Source: Sequoia sempervirens (taxonomy: Eukaryota; Streptophyta; Pinopsida; Cupressales; Cupressaceae). From it: DNA of 64,000 bases. Shown piece by piece: positions 47,036 to 60,082 of this stretch (its first letter is position 1; every line of letters starts with the position of its first letter). Below the pieces are notes generated by a model. It was not told where the DNA came from and searched no databases. It saw nothing but the letters and a program-made list of their open reading frames with translations. The stretch covers positions 46,627,889-46,691,888 of the forward strand of contig VDFB02000003.1 in the NCBI GenBank assembly GCA_007258455.2, written 5' to 3'. A program made the position numbers and the translations under genes.

Positions 47036-47667
47036 ATTTTCCACCAAGGGACCCTTATAACCCTCCTAAATAAAACATCTTATATAGTTTTGTAATCTCT
47101 TTTAGACTTGATCCACAAAAGTTCAAAGAAATTTAGGGTTTTTTGGATGAGGGAATAGCATAGGAGAAAGCAAGAAGAGACTATGAGGAAAGGATGGCCC
47201 AACACTATGTTTAAATAATGGATGCACAATGTCCCTGAAGCTGCAGCCTTCAAGAGGACCTTTGCCAAGAAGAAATTCACCCACACAGAAAGTGTTGCAA
47301 CTAAGGGCATGCAAATAGAGATTATTTAATTGATCTAGACTATGATTACAAATGTACAAATGCCTTGAATATATAGGCATGAGTTATATACAAGATGAAA
47401 TATGATGTTGCCATGTGTCTTGATCACACCACATGTGACAACATGTAAACCCTAACTACCTACCTAGGGAATGATAAAGTGATTGAGATAAGTTCTAGAA
47501 AAGACAACTAATCCTTCTAAAAGGAATCTTATCTCCTAAATACATGGAAAGGGTAATGATCGCATTATTAATGACTTTCTAATGATGCAACCTTGGACTT
47601 AATTAAATAAATAAAAGACCTAAGTTAAACTTATGCTAGTGTAATTAAATAATCAATTACACCAACA
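47036..47667 (-). repeat. 3' LTR of a minus-strand copia-like element
   Basis: On the minus strand it begins TGTTGGTGTAATTGATTATT directly after a G-rich tract and runs about 600 bp. ORFs on this strand (47080-47380) are part of the LTR. The far end of the LTR is not certain. No matching 5' LTR was found to the right. Confidence 0.5.
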
Positions 47668-47680
47668 CCCCCCCATAAGT
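47668..47680 (-). promoter_or_regulatory. Polypurine-tract-like sequence
   Basis: On the minus strand TTATGGGGGGG ends exactly where the LTR-like TGTTGG begins, as expected for the start of plus-strand DNA synthesis in a retrotransposon. This sets the element's orientation as minus. Confidence 0.55.
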
Positions 47681-49229
47681 GCAACTTAGGGAGGAAATTA
47701 TCATGCAATGATTATGCAATGAATGATGGGTCTCAACAATATGATGACCATTTTAAGTACCCATTTACAAATGACAGATGAAATGCAACTAGTCTCCCAC
47801 AAATGGAGAAAACAGGAAAACCCAGTGGGAAGAAAATCCCTCTCCAAAAAGGAGATGAAATGTAAATAAGTGAGGAAGGATGGAGGACTCCATAATACCC
47901 CCAAGTACACCATCCATCACATGAATACAATACATTCAATAGCCCCCCAATAGGAGGGAAATAGAAAGACTATATAGCCCCCCTAGGAAACAAGTGATCA
48001 CCTACAAAAATGGTAAGTGCCTATAGAAAAAACATGATCCAATGGTGAAAAGCAACTCGTCTCCCTTTCAGAAGAAACAAAACCAAGTTCAAGTGCAGGG
48101 ATGCTTCCCATTCCGGATAGGAATTGAAGGAAGGTAGGATGAATTTGGATGATGATGTCTCTAAAAACTGCTCATATGTCTCCTTTCCTGATGAAGATGA
48201 AGATTCCACAATCAAATCAGGTACATGCCCAATCAAGAAAGAAAGTGACAAACCAAGACAACGTAGAAACTAATGTTGAACATGATACAAAGACTACAAT
48301 ATAATGATCCTTCCATTGAAGGAATAGATGGAGACTAGATTGCCCCCTGAATGAAGTGTCCTCAAAACCACTAAAATAATTTTGAAGCAACAAAGGTGTC
48401 CAAACCACATGTCTCCCGCTAGGAAGAAGAAAATTCAATGGTAGATGTTGAAGAAACTCCAACTCCATAGAGGGAAGAAGTCTCATATATGAAATCTTTG
48501 AAGAGAAAACAAGTGCCTCCAAGATAGTCTCAGGATCCCCAATCAAGGTTGAGACAAAGGAATGTGGAGACTCAAGAAAACTCTCCAAAGTAGGATCTAA
48601 ATAGAGTAGAGATATCCCCTCAAGAATGTCCTCCAAACCTGTAGAAGTAGCCAAGTCAGCAATACCTAAAACAAAGCCATCCTGTGATGTCAAGTCTAAA
48701 AAAATAATTTGTCCTGATCAATGATGGAAGCCTCAATCAATGATTTTGGACAAGGGATTACTAAATATGAAGGTATATCAACATTCTCTAATGGAGAAGC
48801 ACCTGTAGAACCCTTGACATCCTCATCTAAAGATTTAAGACATTCCAAATCTGTAAGCTCCTGAATAGCAATATCATCATGGAGTACCTGATCTGAAGAA
48901 TGACATTCTGGAACATGATCATAGGGAAAGGGTGGAGTGTCAGAATCTCCATATAGCTTCCAAATCTTAGTCCAAAGGATATGAGGACAATCACAATGAT
49001 CAATAGTACTCAAAACATCACAATCAACTTGCATTGCAATGATCTCTACGACAATATATATGTTGCAACTCCAAGAAATTTTTTGAATACCTTCACTTGG
49101 ATGGGGAACTATATCATACAGATGTGAAAATAATTCAAGTGATTGGAGATGGTGAATGATCCCATCTCGCCATTGTTTATAGTTTCCTATGTGCAACATA
49201 GTCAGAGAAGGAATATATACAAGGCCCAT
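47681..49229 (-). pseudogene. Copia-like gag and unknown downstream coding sequence
   Basis: ATG at 49229; the protein starts MGLVYIPSLTMLHIGNYKQW and continues with HILWTKIWKLYGDSD near 48970. The N-x-Y-x-x-W start and the later LW..I motif are typical of copia gag (UBN2 type). After residue 90 it becomes an unrecognised Ser/Leu/Asp-rich sequence. It changes frame near 48700 and continues in 48693-48217 and further to about 48020. No protease, integrase or RT was seen before the PPT, so the element is a pol-less derivative. Confidence 0.5.
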
Positions 49230-50249
49230 AATGTATTATCAAATTTCTCCAAAAATACAAAGACAATGGCCTTCAACAACAAATAGAAACTTCCAAAGAT
49301 GATATGCAACTGAAATGATGTCTCCCATAAAAAAATCATTCTTCCAATCTTCAGGATATCCAAGTAGTTGAACAAATGCACCAAATTGAAAAAAAACCAA
49401 TGCAAGAGTACCTGGAGCTAAAGCTGATCAAAAGGAAAGGATTGATGAAAAAAGCTTTGCAATACCTTCTTGATGCCACTAGAATCACTGAATTTTGATA
49501 AACAGTTGAGAATATATTAGCTTTTAAGTCTAGAATGAAAGGTTGATTTCAGTTGACTTGAACTTTTCCTTGTAGAAAAATTCTGCAGAAGGGATGTCAC
49601 CATTGGAAAGTAGGTTGAATCCTCTTTTTGACGATATCTCATTTTTCAAATTTTGACACCATGGTGAGAAGATATGATGATTTGAAAATATCTTCCCTAT
49701 GAGGGCTTACAAGGTAAACAGGGGAAAAAAATCAGCCCCCTCAGACTGGCTCCTAGTCGTTGATGTGACCACAAGGTGTAGGATGGCAAAAAAAATGCCC
49801 CCTCCAAGAGCGGCATTGGAGCTGAGCTTCTTGGGCAAAGAAATTGGGGCAGTGGTGGCACCACTTCTTATAGTGGGACCCTCAGTTGTTGATAGAATCA
49901 AGGCCACAAGTGGGGGCTAATATCTCTAGGTGGTCGGTAAAGACTCACAATAGTTGGCGGGAGCTAGTGACAAACAACCGGTGGTGGTGAGTGGCTTGGT
50001 TGGCGATGGAGAAACGAGAGAGACCAGCAGTGAATGGTCGGTGTGAACTTTAGTTTAGAGCTTAGTCGCACAGCGTTGGCAGGAGATGATTTCACGAGCC
50101 CTGGAAATAGTATCTCATCCCTGCAAAATTTGCGTACTCTGCAAAAAAAATCTAACAAACAAATCTTCCAAATCAGATTGTGAAAAAAATTAGACCAAAG
50201 GATATTCAATTTTGATTTTGTCAACGGACAATCAAAAATCAGATATACT
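49230..50249. other. Unassigned sequence upstream of the copia-like gag
   Basis: On the minus strand this would be the leader and 5' LTR of the copia-like element, but it shows no similarity to the 3' LTR. A GC-richer section at 49690-50110 gives an ORF on both strands (49699-49920 and 49707-49907) without recognisable content. It is cut off by the LTR starting at 50250. Confidence 0.35.
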
Positions 50250-53200
50250 TGTTACCTATTTTTCACTACGAGCTCAAACAAGTAGAGCTGAATTGAACTC
50301 ATCATTGATAGGTACAAAAATTTCCAAATTTTTGCTGCTAAGTATTCATTCTTCATCATAAAGATCATATTACATTTTGATTACAGTTTTATTCTGCAAG
50401 TATTTGAAACAGAAAATTGGACATTTGCATAATAATGCTTTTTATTCATTTTGAAAAAACTGAAATCCCGCACAAGCCGTGGGAGTAACTAAATTTGATT
50501 GTATTAATCAAATAATGAATAAAAAATGGGATGGAATACTACACTACTGAACATAATGTAAACACAAAGGAGGGAAGCAATTCATCATTTCCCATGATGA
50601 TGAACCGCTTTTGCTCGATGTCTTCAGTTGTTGCGTCTTCAAGTTGCAACAATCTCTATTCCACGCTCCATGAACCTGCAAGATTGTAAAAAGAATGATG
50701 TTAGAGATTTACTCTAAGCAATGATAAATTACATTCTACTTCATGTCTATGCTACCAACAGGAATGTAATATGCATTCAATCAGGCATTCACCAGACGAT
50801 TGAGTTACAAAGGCTGACAATTAAGGAACACAGAGTTCAATGGAAGCTTTCAACTTCGATTATTTTCACTAACTTGTTTGTTTTAATGTGCAGGAATAGG
50901 TTCTTTATGTTCGTGATTATTTTCATCAGATATCTGGAGAAAAACGGGCTCCCACAAAGGGTTGAGCCTGACATATCGTAAGGATACCTCTCATTCATAT
51001 CATTATTTGAGAGTTATCAGGTATTTAATTACAGTCATCAAATGGAACTGCTATAATAAAAATTCATAAAGCAATCTAATTCAGCATGGTGAAAACAGAT
51101 TGAGCAAGCATCTTATTGCTTATAATTCAATAGAACAATCAAAGAAGCATGTTAAGAGAGCATTAATTGCATTTGTCATTCTTTGTTTCAGCTCTTCCTT
51201 TCATTCATGTTTACATTTTAATAAAGTATGGAGCCCCCTTTATACTGAAGGGAAAACGGAGCACTCAAACAATTAGATTGTTTCTTACAACTCCAAAGTA
51301 CATACATAGTTCATTCAGAGACTCAAGAGGGTAGTCAACATGACAACAGGACAGCATGGTTATATAAAAACATCAAGAGACATCATTAATATATCAACCT
51401 TATGAGTTATCATTATTCTTGATTGCCTACAGAAGGGCTAAAAAGGGACCATGTTTCATACATATTTAAAATAAGAATATGCAAATCAGGCTACTTCATA
51501 TTGCTTATGAATGATTTTATGATTGATAGACTTAACAGAAGTAATCTATAGCAGCATTAAAGGAGGCTGCCATGAATTAGAAAATGCATAAATACAAAGC
51601 ATGAGTTACTTTTGAGGAGCAGTCAATCCTTCAAGGAATAGATCACATGATGACAACCATATATTCCAAAGAAAAGGAGCAAAATACAAAGATTTTGGAA
51701 CAACAAAACCTTATAGGGTTATCATGGAAGCCTTCATAGTCATATAGAATGAATGGTAATCATGAAGTATCAAAGTGGCTCAAGTGCAAAATGAAAGAAC
51801 ATCAAGGCTAGTTTTATATATCACTATCTAAATGAATGCACTTAAAATTTTGTATCTAACATATGAGGTGAGCATCAAGAAACAATTATAGGCATTCACC
51901 TTTCATGGAAACAACAAAAAGAGGTCATTTCCTCTTTTTCATCATTCTCAAAGGGGTTTCAAGACAACAGTATGGCATGAAACTTATCAAACAACCATTA
52001 TTGGCATGATGAAGAGGATATCTCATACAAGAATAATGAGTATTCACCAAAGTACTTAGAAAATAATGGAATACAATCAGCAAAGTGACATTAACAATAC
52101 AAATGGAGCTACAACCATGAATATTTGAGTCTAAATTTAATGCACAAGAATTAGGAGTGTTTTGTCCTCTTGTAAAATAAGTTATCCATGTTGGGTTATT
52201 AATTCTAGTGCTAAGTGCAGTCAAAGATGATTTTTGTTTCAGAATGATTGTGATTCACAAAGTGCAATGCTGCTATGGGTTAACAGAAGGTTGTTCTTGC
52301 ATTTTCCAGAGCACCCACATGAGGGTTTTTAATTAAAATACAGATTCATTATTATCACAGTTTACTCATATGACGGTTTGCTCTAGAAGATATAGAGTGT
52401 GATGAATTTCAAGTACATAGAAGACACCATGGCTAGGGTTCACAGGAGGAAGCCCAGGTAAAATATAAATACACAAATTCCTCAATGGCGGCCCAGAACA
52501 GTTGAAGAACAACAAAATAATAGAGAGAAGAAAGTACATCAGAATATTATGTTTGCAGTCGCGGCTATAAGACCAAAAAAATGCTTAAAGATGGAGGTCA
52601 AATCCGAGTTATAGCTGAGAAAAAAAACACTTACCATGTTTGCTCTATAGAAATCTTCAGCAAAATCATTGAAACAACAGAAAATGATGAAGACTCAAAA
52701 CTCCTTCCAAGCATGGCGGCGCAACTATTGATTAGGTGTTTCAAGAATGCAAAGTGGAAAATGAAAAGTAGTTTAGGGTTCGATGGTTTTTTCCTAAAAG
52801 CCCTAATTCAAACCATTGGCATTTTTGACTTGTTTTAAAAGAATCATTCCAGATTATTATTTGTGCCTATGGTCTTGACTTTTAGTCGATAGACCTAATG
52901 ATTTTTCCCTACCCGTGCCATTGAAGGTGGATAAACAAACTTATGTTTGATTTTTGAAATATTTATAAATTGTCACTTCAGTTTTGCATGATTTCGACCA
53001 AGTCACTTTAGTAATTAAATATTAAATGGTAATATTTCCATTACCTTAATATTTAATATGAAAATGCATGAATAAGAGACTCAACATATTAATTATTAAA
53101 ATAATCATAAATGATTGTTTTTTAATATTTAATTAAAGCTACCGCCTTTTCCAAAAACATGAAATAAACATAAGCCCAATTTGGAATATTTTTCATGCAA

Positions 53201-54244
53201 AACAGTGAAATGGAGTTCTTTTCATGCAGTTGCGGGCCCATTTTTCAAAGCTTTTTGCTTTTGCTCGTGAGAAGATATTTCGGGGATATTTTTTGACTTC
53301 AGTTCACTTTCAATTCTATTTTCATGCATTCTAGAGCCAGTTCGAGTTACTTTTCAGTTGTACACATTGTGACTGCGAGTTTGAACCTGAGTGCACTCAT
53401 TTTTGCATGGGTTTGGGCCTTCGTTTTGGAGATATTTATTTTTTCTCGGGATTTTCCTTAGAGTTATCACTTTCACACTGAAATTGACTTTCAGTTTCAT
53501 CTTCATGCCTTGAAGGGGCTTTTTGTATATATTGGAAAATTTTTATCTTTTTCCTCTAGTTCTTGTTTTTCATCCTTTGCATTCTGCAAAGAGAAAATAT
53601 CTTGTAACTCAGCATTTTAGATTTAATACAGTTTTACAGCTTTACAGGTTATCATTTTTGCAGAGTTTCCTTCTTTTCATTATTGCTATTCAGTATTAGC
53701 CTTCTCAGATTCAGGAGTTTTGTATTTATTGAATGTTTAAGATGCGAATTTAATGTGTTTGATTTCAAAGCCTTTAAATTCCTATCACATTCATGAATAC
53801 ATGTACACGAAAAAAGCAATTTTAGTTACAGATCATAAGTTGTGTTGTTAATTTATCCTCTCCTATAGGTTGTGAAAATATCATTTTCGTTCATTAAGAA
53901 TGGATTATCATGCCTTTTGATGAAACACTTATGTAATTAGATTACCCAATTTGAGTTGTGAAAATAGATTCCGTAATAATCAGTTGTGAATCAATCTGCT
54001 CATAAATATCAATTAGGTGCATCACCAAAGTTTTAGTTTTAGTTCATTCATTCAATTCAGTCCTTCTTACCCTTTTCTCAACAAATCATTCAAGTACCTA
54101 ATTGATCATCATATAGAAACCAGCCTAGAATCTGGAGGTCTATCTTCACCATAGGAACACCCATAGCTTGAAGATAGTTCCCATGTTTCAACAAATTGTT
54201 GAATTTAACTATTCAAGCATTCGGGTGCAATCTAATTGACAACA
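50250..54244 (+). repeat. 5' LTR, 3,995 bp, of a pol-less LTR element
   Basis: Starts TGTTACC and ends GACAACA, followed by a primer-binding site at 54246. Aligned with 56868-59982 at a nearly constant offset (6,618-6,619 bp) with roughly 5-7% differences in the stretches I compared by eye. Four kilobases is very long for an LTR. Small ORFs inside (50721-50981, 52581-52838, 51925-52224 on minus) recur in the partner LTR and are not counted as genes. Confidence 0.85.
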
Positions 54245-54245
54245 G

Positions 54246-54265
54246 TTTTTGGCACGCCCGGTGGG
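54246..54265 (+). promoter_or_regulatory. Primer-binding site of the 4-kb-LTR element
   Basis: TTTTTGGCACGCCCGGTGGG, one base after the LTR end. The phrase is a common start of the interior of plant gypsy-type elements and supports plus-strand orientation. Confidence 0.7.
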
Positions 54266-54465
54266 ACTCTGAAGATCACTTCAAAATAAGAATTCAAGAG
54301 TTTTAAGCTGTTGTCCTGGTATATACAACAGCATATTTTTCCTTTCAGAGGTTACACTCCATACCTAGCGACTCCGAGCATATTTACTGGTTTCAACAAG
54401 TTCAATGCTGGTATGTTTCAAACACAAGCTTTATTTCTGATTTCCAGCTAATTATACGAGTAAAG

Positions 54466-56562
54466 ATGTTGGGTTTTCATAGTTAGCATGTATACCCACT
54501 TCCATTTCATGAAAATCTTGTCAACCAATCACCCTATCAGCCATATCAAGCCAATCATGCTGTTGGTTTTATCCCAAACAGCCATGCAACAATAGCCTAT
54601 CAGCATGCTCAACATGCTTACCTCCCACCCATCCCTACTCAACCTTCAGATCAACATTCGTATGTCCAAGAGGTTGATTATATGAAGAATAACATGGACA
54701 TATTGTTAGAATTCACAAAGCAGATAGAAGAGATCAGGAGGCAACAAGAGTACGATCAACAACAAGAAGAGATGGCCTATCAAGCCTATCTCTATGAGCA
54801 AGAATTACTAATGCAAAGGAGACAGTTTGAAGAAAATCTCATAAGGGAGTTAGCTATACAGGAGGAGAAAATCAAGTCTTTTCTTGCTCAAAAGCATGAT
54901 ATCCAAACAACTTCTTACATTTTAGATCAGTTTCAAGAGGAAGAACATCCAAGGTATGAAATCCCAAATTTTACAACCATTCATCCTTCGCAAGTAGAGG
55001 AAATTAATCTAGTACAACCTAGTGTAGTTACAGAGCAGTCCATTGATAAGGACACTTTACTCCTCATGGAGAAGGTCAAAAACGTAAACCCATTGCATTT
55101 AGCTTTGGAAGTTTACTGATTAGAGCAGCAAAAGAATGAACAGAAGGAGCAAGAAGTTGTTGCTACTTGTATTGTGTCCCCAGCTCAAAATTACCATATT
55201 ACATGCGAAGAGGATATAGGTTCAAACTTTTTGCTGAACCCCTTAGATTTTGATTCATTTGAAAAAAAATTTGTTGTTGTTTATAAGATGGCTGAAAGCA
55301 GAATACAGGAATTACCAGTTAAAGATCTTCACTTGCAGACAGAGGATGCCCAAGTTTCATTGGAGAAGGAACCACATAAAGAAGAACAATTGGTTTATTT
55401 GTTTGACCAACTACCTAGTTTTATTGAGCAAGTTGAAGAGAGTATGCAGGTACCTGATTTACCAGTTGATTTGGAACAACCAGGGAATATTGCTGACTTG
55501 TTCGATGAGCTTCCTCAATTTTTTGGTGAAAATGAGGATACCACATGCATGATAGCATTTATGCCTGATATGGAGCAACTAAATGATAAAACTCATCTGG
55601 TTTTAATGCAAAATTATGAGCTAGATGAGAACATGTTTTTAGGCATCATAGAGGTTTTTTGTTCTAACATAGATGATGAGCTAGTATCATATGAAAGAGA
55701 AGCATGTGATCAGCCCACTCAAGTCTGGGAGGCTATTGAAAAAGTTGTAGAAGATAATGCCTTGCAACCTATGAACTTATTTGATGAGCTGCCCCACTTT
55801 GTTGAGGAGGAGTTGTATTCTATCATGGATGAAGAACATAAGGAAAAAAAATTTGAAGACTTGTTTTCAATAATCCAATAGGGATATCAACTCCTCAGTC
55901 AAGAAGATCCAACCATTGAAAACATTAATGGTTTCTTTTCAGAGACTATTATAGATGACACAAAGAAACAAGATTCTTTTTACATTGCAGAGCTGAAAGA
56001 AAGAGCAGTTGATCCTCCTATAAACAATAATAGACAAATATTTCAAGAAGATCAGACTGTAGCAGCCAATGAACAACCTACATATTACCTCCAATCAACA
56101 TCTTTTCAAGGAAAAGATGAAGTCTTCAAAGATCAGCAAAAGGACAACTTAACTTCATTTAATGTTCTTGAAAATCATGAACAATGGGCTGAGAAAATAG
56201 AGCACAAACATGGGGCTGAAGGTTACAAGTTGAGTGTCCCGACAAGGGGATGTCCTATCAGACACCTGGCATACTTGGTGGGCAATCAAGAGGAGTTACC
56301 ATTTGAATTAGCTACTTGGGAGAACGAGATTGAGCATCAAAAGTCATCAATGCAGGTTGCTTACCATATTCAAAATAGTTGCATGCACCTCTTGTCTAAC
56401 ACAGAAAAGGAGGTGGTTTTCATAATTGAAGAGGTGTTTAATCTGTGCGCTCAACATTTACTTTTCCTTCATCCTTGTTGGACAATTTGCAAGCAGGAAG
56501 CACGTCCTATGTTGGTGAGAAAGGGCAGTTTTTTCTCACAACCAGTGAACGGTTATGTTTGA
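54466..56562 (+). pseudogene. Unknown ORF of the 4-kb-LTR element, with repeated LFDELP motif
   Basis: One frame of 698 codons from ATG 54466 to TGA 56560, interrupted only by TAG 54484, TGA 55117 and TAG 55879, each one transition from CAG or CGA. The N-terminus is rich in Gln, Pro, His and Tyr. Residues 75-140 form a Gln/Glu-rich coiled coil (EEIRRQQEYDQQQEE). The middle is acidic with three copies of LFDxLPxF (near 55399, 55498 and 55777). The C-terminus has VPTRGCPIRHLAYLVGNQEE near 56236. No gag core, protease, RT or integrase was recognised. Short linear motifs in an acidic context suggest protein binding, which is inference. Confidence 0.6.
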
Positions 56563-56867
56563 TCACTACCACTGCTGGGTAGTGTAGGATAGAGTAGCTT
56601 CAGCTTCAGTTTTGTTTTCAATAAGTTCCCCATGGCACGTTTCATTTCAGTTTTGTTGTGTTTTCAATAAAGTGCAGTTGTTGCACATAGTTTTTCAAGC
56701 TCTGTTTTCAACAGAGTTGCAGTAGTTTCTTTCAGTTTGTTTGGTTTGAAGCTGAGTTACAATTTTCTAAGTTAGAACAGAGCAAAAATGGACTCCATGC
56801 CCAATGGATAAGCTATATACTGGTCTATGGTGTTTAGCAGGCAAACACTCCGCAAAGGTCGCCAATT
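56563..56867 (+). other. 3' untranslated interior of the 4-kb-LTR element
   Basis: No ORF. Just before the 3' LTR the sequence is ACTCCGCAAAGGTCGCCAATT. Read on the other strand this resembles a primer-binding site (TTGGCGACC); a purine tract is not seen. Confidence 0.5.
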
Positions 56868-59800
56868 TGTTACCTATTTTTCACTACAAGCTCAAACAGG
56901 TAGAGCTGAATTGAATTCATCATTGATAGGTACATAAATTTCCAAATTTTTGTTGCTAAGTATTCATTGTTCATCATAAAGATCAGATTACATTTTGATT
57001 ATAGTTTTATTATGCAAGTATTGAAACAAAAAATTGGACATTTGCATAATAATGCTTTTTATTCATTTTGAAAAAACTGAAATCCCGCACAAGCCGCGAG
57101 AGTAACTGAATTTGATTGTCTTATCAAATAATGAATACAAAATGGGATGGAATACTACACTACTAAAGATAACGTAAACACAAAGGAGGGAAGCAATTCA
57201 TCACTTCCTATGATGATGAACCGCTTTTGCTCGATGTCTTCAGTTGATGGGTCTTCAAGCTGCAACAATCTTGATTCCACACTCCATGAACCTGCAAGAT
57301 TGTAAAAAGAATGATGTTAGAGATTTAATCTAAGCAATGATAAATTACATTCTACTTCATGTCTATGCTACCAACAAGAATGTAATATACATTCAATCAG
57401 GCATTCACCAGATGATTGAGTTACAAAGGCTGACAATTAAGGAACACAGAGTTCAATGGAAGCTTTCAGCTTCGATTATTTTCACTAAATTGTTTGTTTC
57501 AATGTGCAGGAATAGGTTCTTTATGTTCATGATTATTTTCATCAGATATGTGGAGAAAAAAGGGCTCCCACAAGGGTTGAGCTTGACATATCATAAGGAT
57601 ACCTCTCATTCATATCATTATTTGAGAGTTATCAGGTATTTAATGACAGTCATCAAATGGAACTACTGTAATAAAAATTCATAAAGCAATCTAATTCAGC
57701 ATGGTGAAAACAGATTGAGCAAGCATCTTATTGCTTATAATTCAATAGAACAATCAAAGAAGCATGTTAAGAGAGCATTAATTGCATTTTTCATTCTTTG
57801 TTTCAGCTCTTCCTTTCATTCATGTTTACATTTTAATAAAGTATGGAGCCCCCTTTATACTGAAGGGAAAACGGAGCACTCAAACAATTAGATTGTTTCT
57901 TACAACTCCAAAGTACATACATAGTTCATTCAGAGACTCAAGAGGGAATTCAACATGACAACAGGACATCATGGTTATATAAAAACATCAAGAGGCATCA
58001 TTAATATATCAACCTTATGAGTTATCATTATTCTTGATTGCCTACAGAAGGGCTAAAAAGGGACCATGTTTCATACATATTTAAAATAAGAATATGCAAA
58101 TCAGGCTACTTCATATTACTTATGAATGATTTTATGATTGATAGACTTAACAAAAGTAATCTGTAGCAGCATTAAAGGAGGTAGCCATGAATGAGCAAAT
58201 GCATTTATACAAAGCATGAGTTACTTTTGAGGAGCAGTCAAGCCTTCAAGGAATAGATCACATGATGAAAGCCATATATTCCAAAGAAAAGGAGCAAAAT
58301 ACAAAGAGTTTGGAACAACAAAACCTTATAGAGTTATCATGGAAGCCTTCATAGTCATATAGAATGAATGGTAATCATGAAGTATCAAAGTGGCTCAAGT
58401 GCAAAATGAAAGAACATCAAGGCTAGTTTTATATATCACTGTCTAAATGAATGCACTTAAAATTATGTATGATAACATATGAGGTGAGCATCAAGAAATA
58501 GTTACAGGCATTCACCTTTCATGGAAACAGCAAAAAGAGAAGGTCAGTTCCTCTTTTTCATCATTCTCAAAGGGGTTTCAAGACAGTAGTATGGCGTGAA
58601 ACTGGTCAAACAACCATTATTGGCATGATGAAGAGGATATCTCATACAAGATTAATGAGTATTCACCACAGTACTTAGAACATAATGGAATACAATCAGC
58701 AAAGTGACATTAAAAATACAAGTGGAGCTACAACCATGAAGATTTGAGTCTAAATTTAATGCACAAGAATTAGGAGTGTTTTGTCGTCTTGGAAAATAAG
58801 TTACCCATGTTGGGTTATTAATTCTAGTGCTAAGTGCAGTCAAAGATGATTTTTGTTTCAGAATAATTGTGATTCACAAAGTGCAATGTTGCTACAGGTT
58901 AACAAAAGGTTGTTCTTGCATTTTCCAGAGCACCCACATGAGGGTTTTTAATTAAAATATAGATTCATTATTATCACAGTTTACTCATATGACGGTTTGC
59001 TCTAGAAGACACAGAGTATGATGAATTTCAAGTACACAGAATACGCCATGGCTAGGGTTCACAGGAGGAAGCCCAGGTAAAATATAAATAGACAAATTCC
59101 TCAATGGCGGCCCAGAACAGTTGAAGAACAACAAAATAATAGAGAGAAGAAAGTATATCAGAATATTATGTTTGCAACTGCGGCTATAAGACCAACAAAA
59201 TGCTTAATGATGGAGGTCAAGTCCAAGTTACAGCTGAGAAACAAAACACTTACCATGTTTGCTCTGTAGAAATCTTTAGCAAAATCATTGAAACAACAGA
59301 AAATGATGAAGACTCAAAACTCCTTCCAAGCATGGCGGCGCAGCTGTTGATTACGTGTTTCAAGAATGCAAAGTGGAAAATGAAAAGTAGTTTAGGGTTC
59401 GATGGTGTTTTCCTAAAAGCCCTAATTCAAACCATTGGCATTTTTGACTTGTTTTAAAAGAATCATTCCAGATTATTATTTGTACCTATGGTCTTGACTT
59501 TTAGTCGATAGACCTAATGATTTTTCCCTACCCGTGCCATTGAAGGTGGATAAACAACTTATGTTTGATTTTTGAAATATTTATAAAGTGTCACTTCAGT
59601 TTTGCATGATTTTGACCAAGTCACTTTAGTAATTAAATATTAAATGGTAATATTTCCATTACCTTAATATTTAATATGAAAATGCATGAATAAGAGACTC
59701 AACATATTAAATATTAAAATAATCAGAAATGATTGTTTTGTAATATTTAATTAAAGCTACCGCCTTTTCCAAAAACATGCAATAAACATAAGCCCAATTT

Positions 59801-59982
59801 GGAATATTTTTCATGCAGAACAGTGAAATGGAGTTCTTTTCATGCAATTGCGGGCCCGTTTTTCAAAGCTTTTTGCTTTTTCTCGTGAGAAGATATTTCG
59901 GGGATATTTTTTGACTTCAGTTCACTTTCAGTGCTATTTTCATGCATTCTAGAGCTAGTTCGAGTTTCTTTTCAGTTGTACA
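56868..59982 (+). repeat. 3' LTR of the 4-kb-LTR element, truncated by the gap
   Basis: Partner of 50250-54244, present for 3,115 bp and then cut off at the run of N. The cut corresponds to about position 53364 of the 5' LTR. Confidence 0.85.
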
Positions 59983-60082
59983 NNNNNNNNNNNNNNNNNN
60001 NNNNNNNNNNNNNNNNNNNNNNNNNNNNNNNNNNNNNNNNNNNNNNNNNNNNNNNNNNNNNNNNNNNNNNNNNNNNNNNNNN
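59983..60082. other. Assembly gap, exactly 100 N
   Basis: A run of exactly 100 N, the customary placeholder for a gap of unknown size. Distance and orientation of the sequence on its right relative to the left are therefore not established by sequence. Confidence 0.98.

Larger units (their letters stand above)
50250..59982 (+). mobile_element. Non-autonomous LTR element with 4-kb LTRs and one unknown ORF (3' end in gap)
   Basis: LTR (50250-54244), 2,623-bp interior, second LTR from 56868 to the assembly gap. The last roughly 0.9 kb of the 3' LTR and the right target duplication are lost in the gap; the left flank is ATACT. A primer-binding site, one long ORF and no pol fit a large retrotransposon derivative (LARD-like) moved by another element's proteins. 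It truncates the copia-like sequence on its left. Confidence 0.8.

Noticed and set aside
52581..52838. 85-codon ORF present in both 4-kb LTRs (also 59200-59457)
   Set aside because: LTR pairs share sequence by origin; the two translations differ by several residues without a clear coding pattern.
50250..59982. Segmental duplication explaining 50250-54244 and 56868-59982
   Set aside because: TG...CA ends, a primer-binding site directly after the first copy and an enclosed ORF fit an LTR retrotransposon better.
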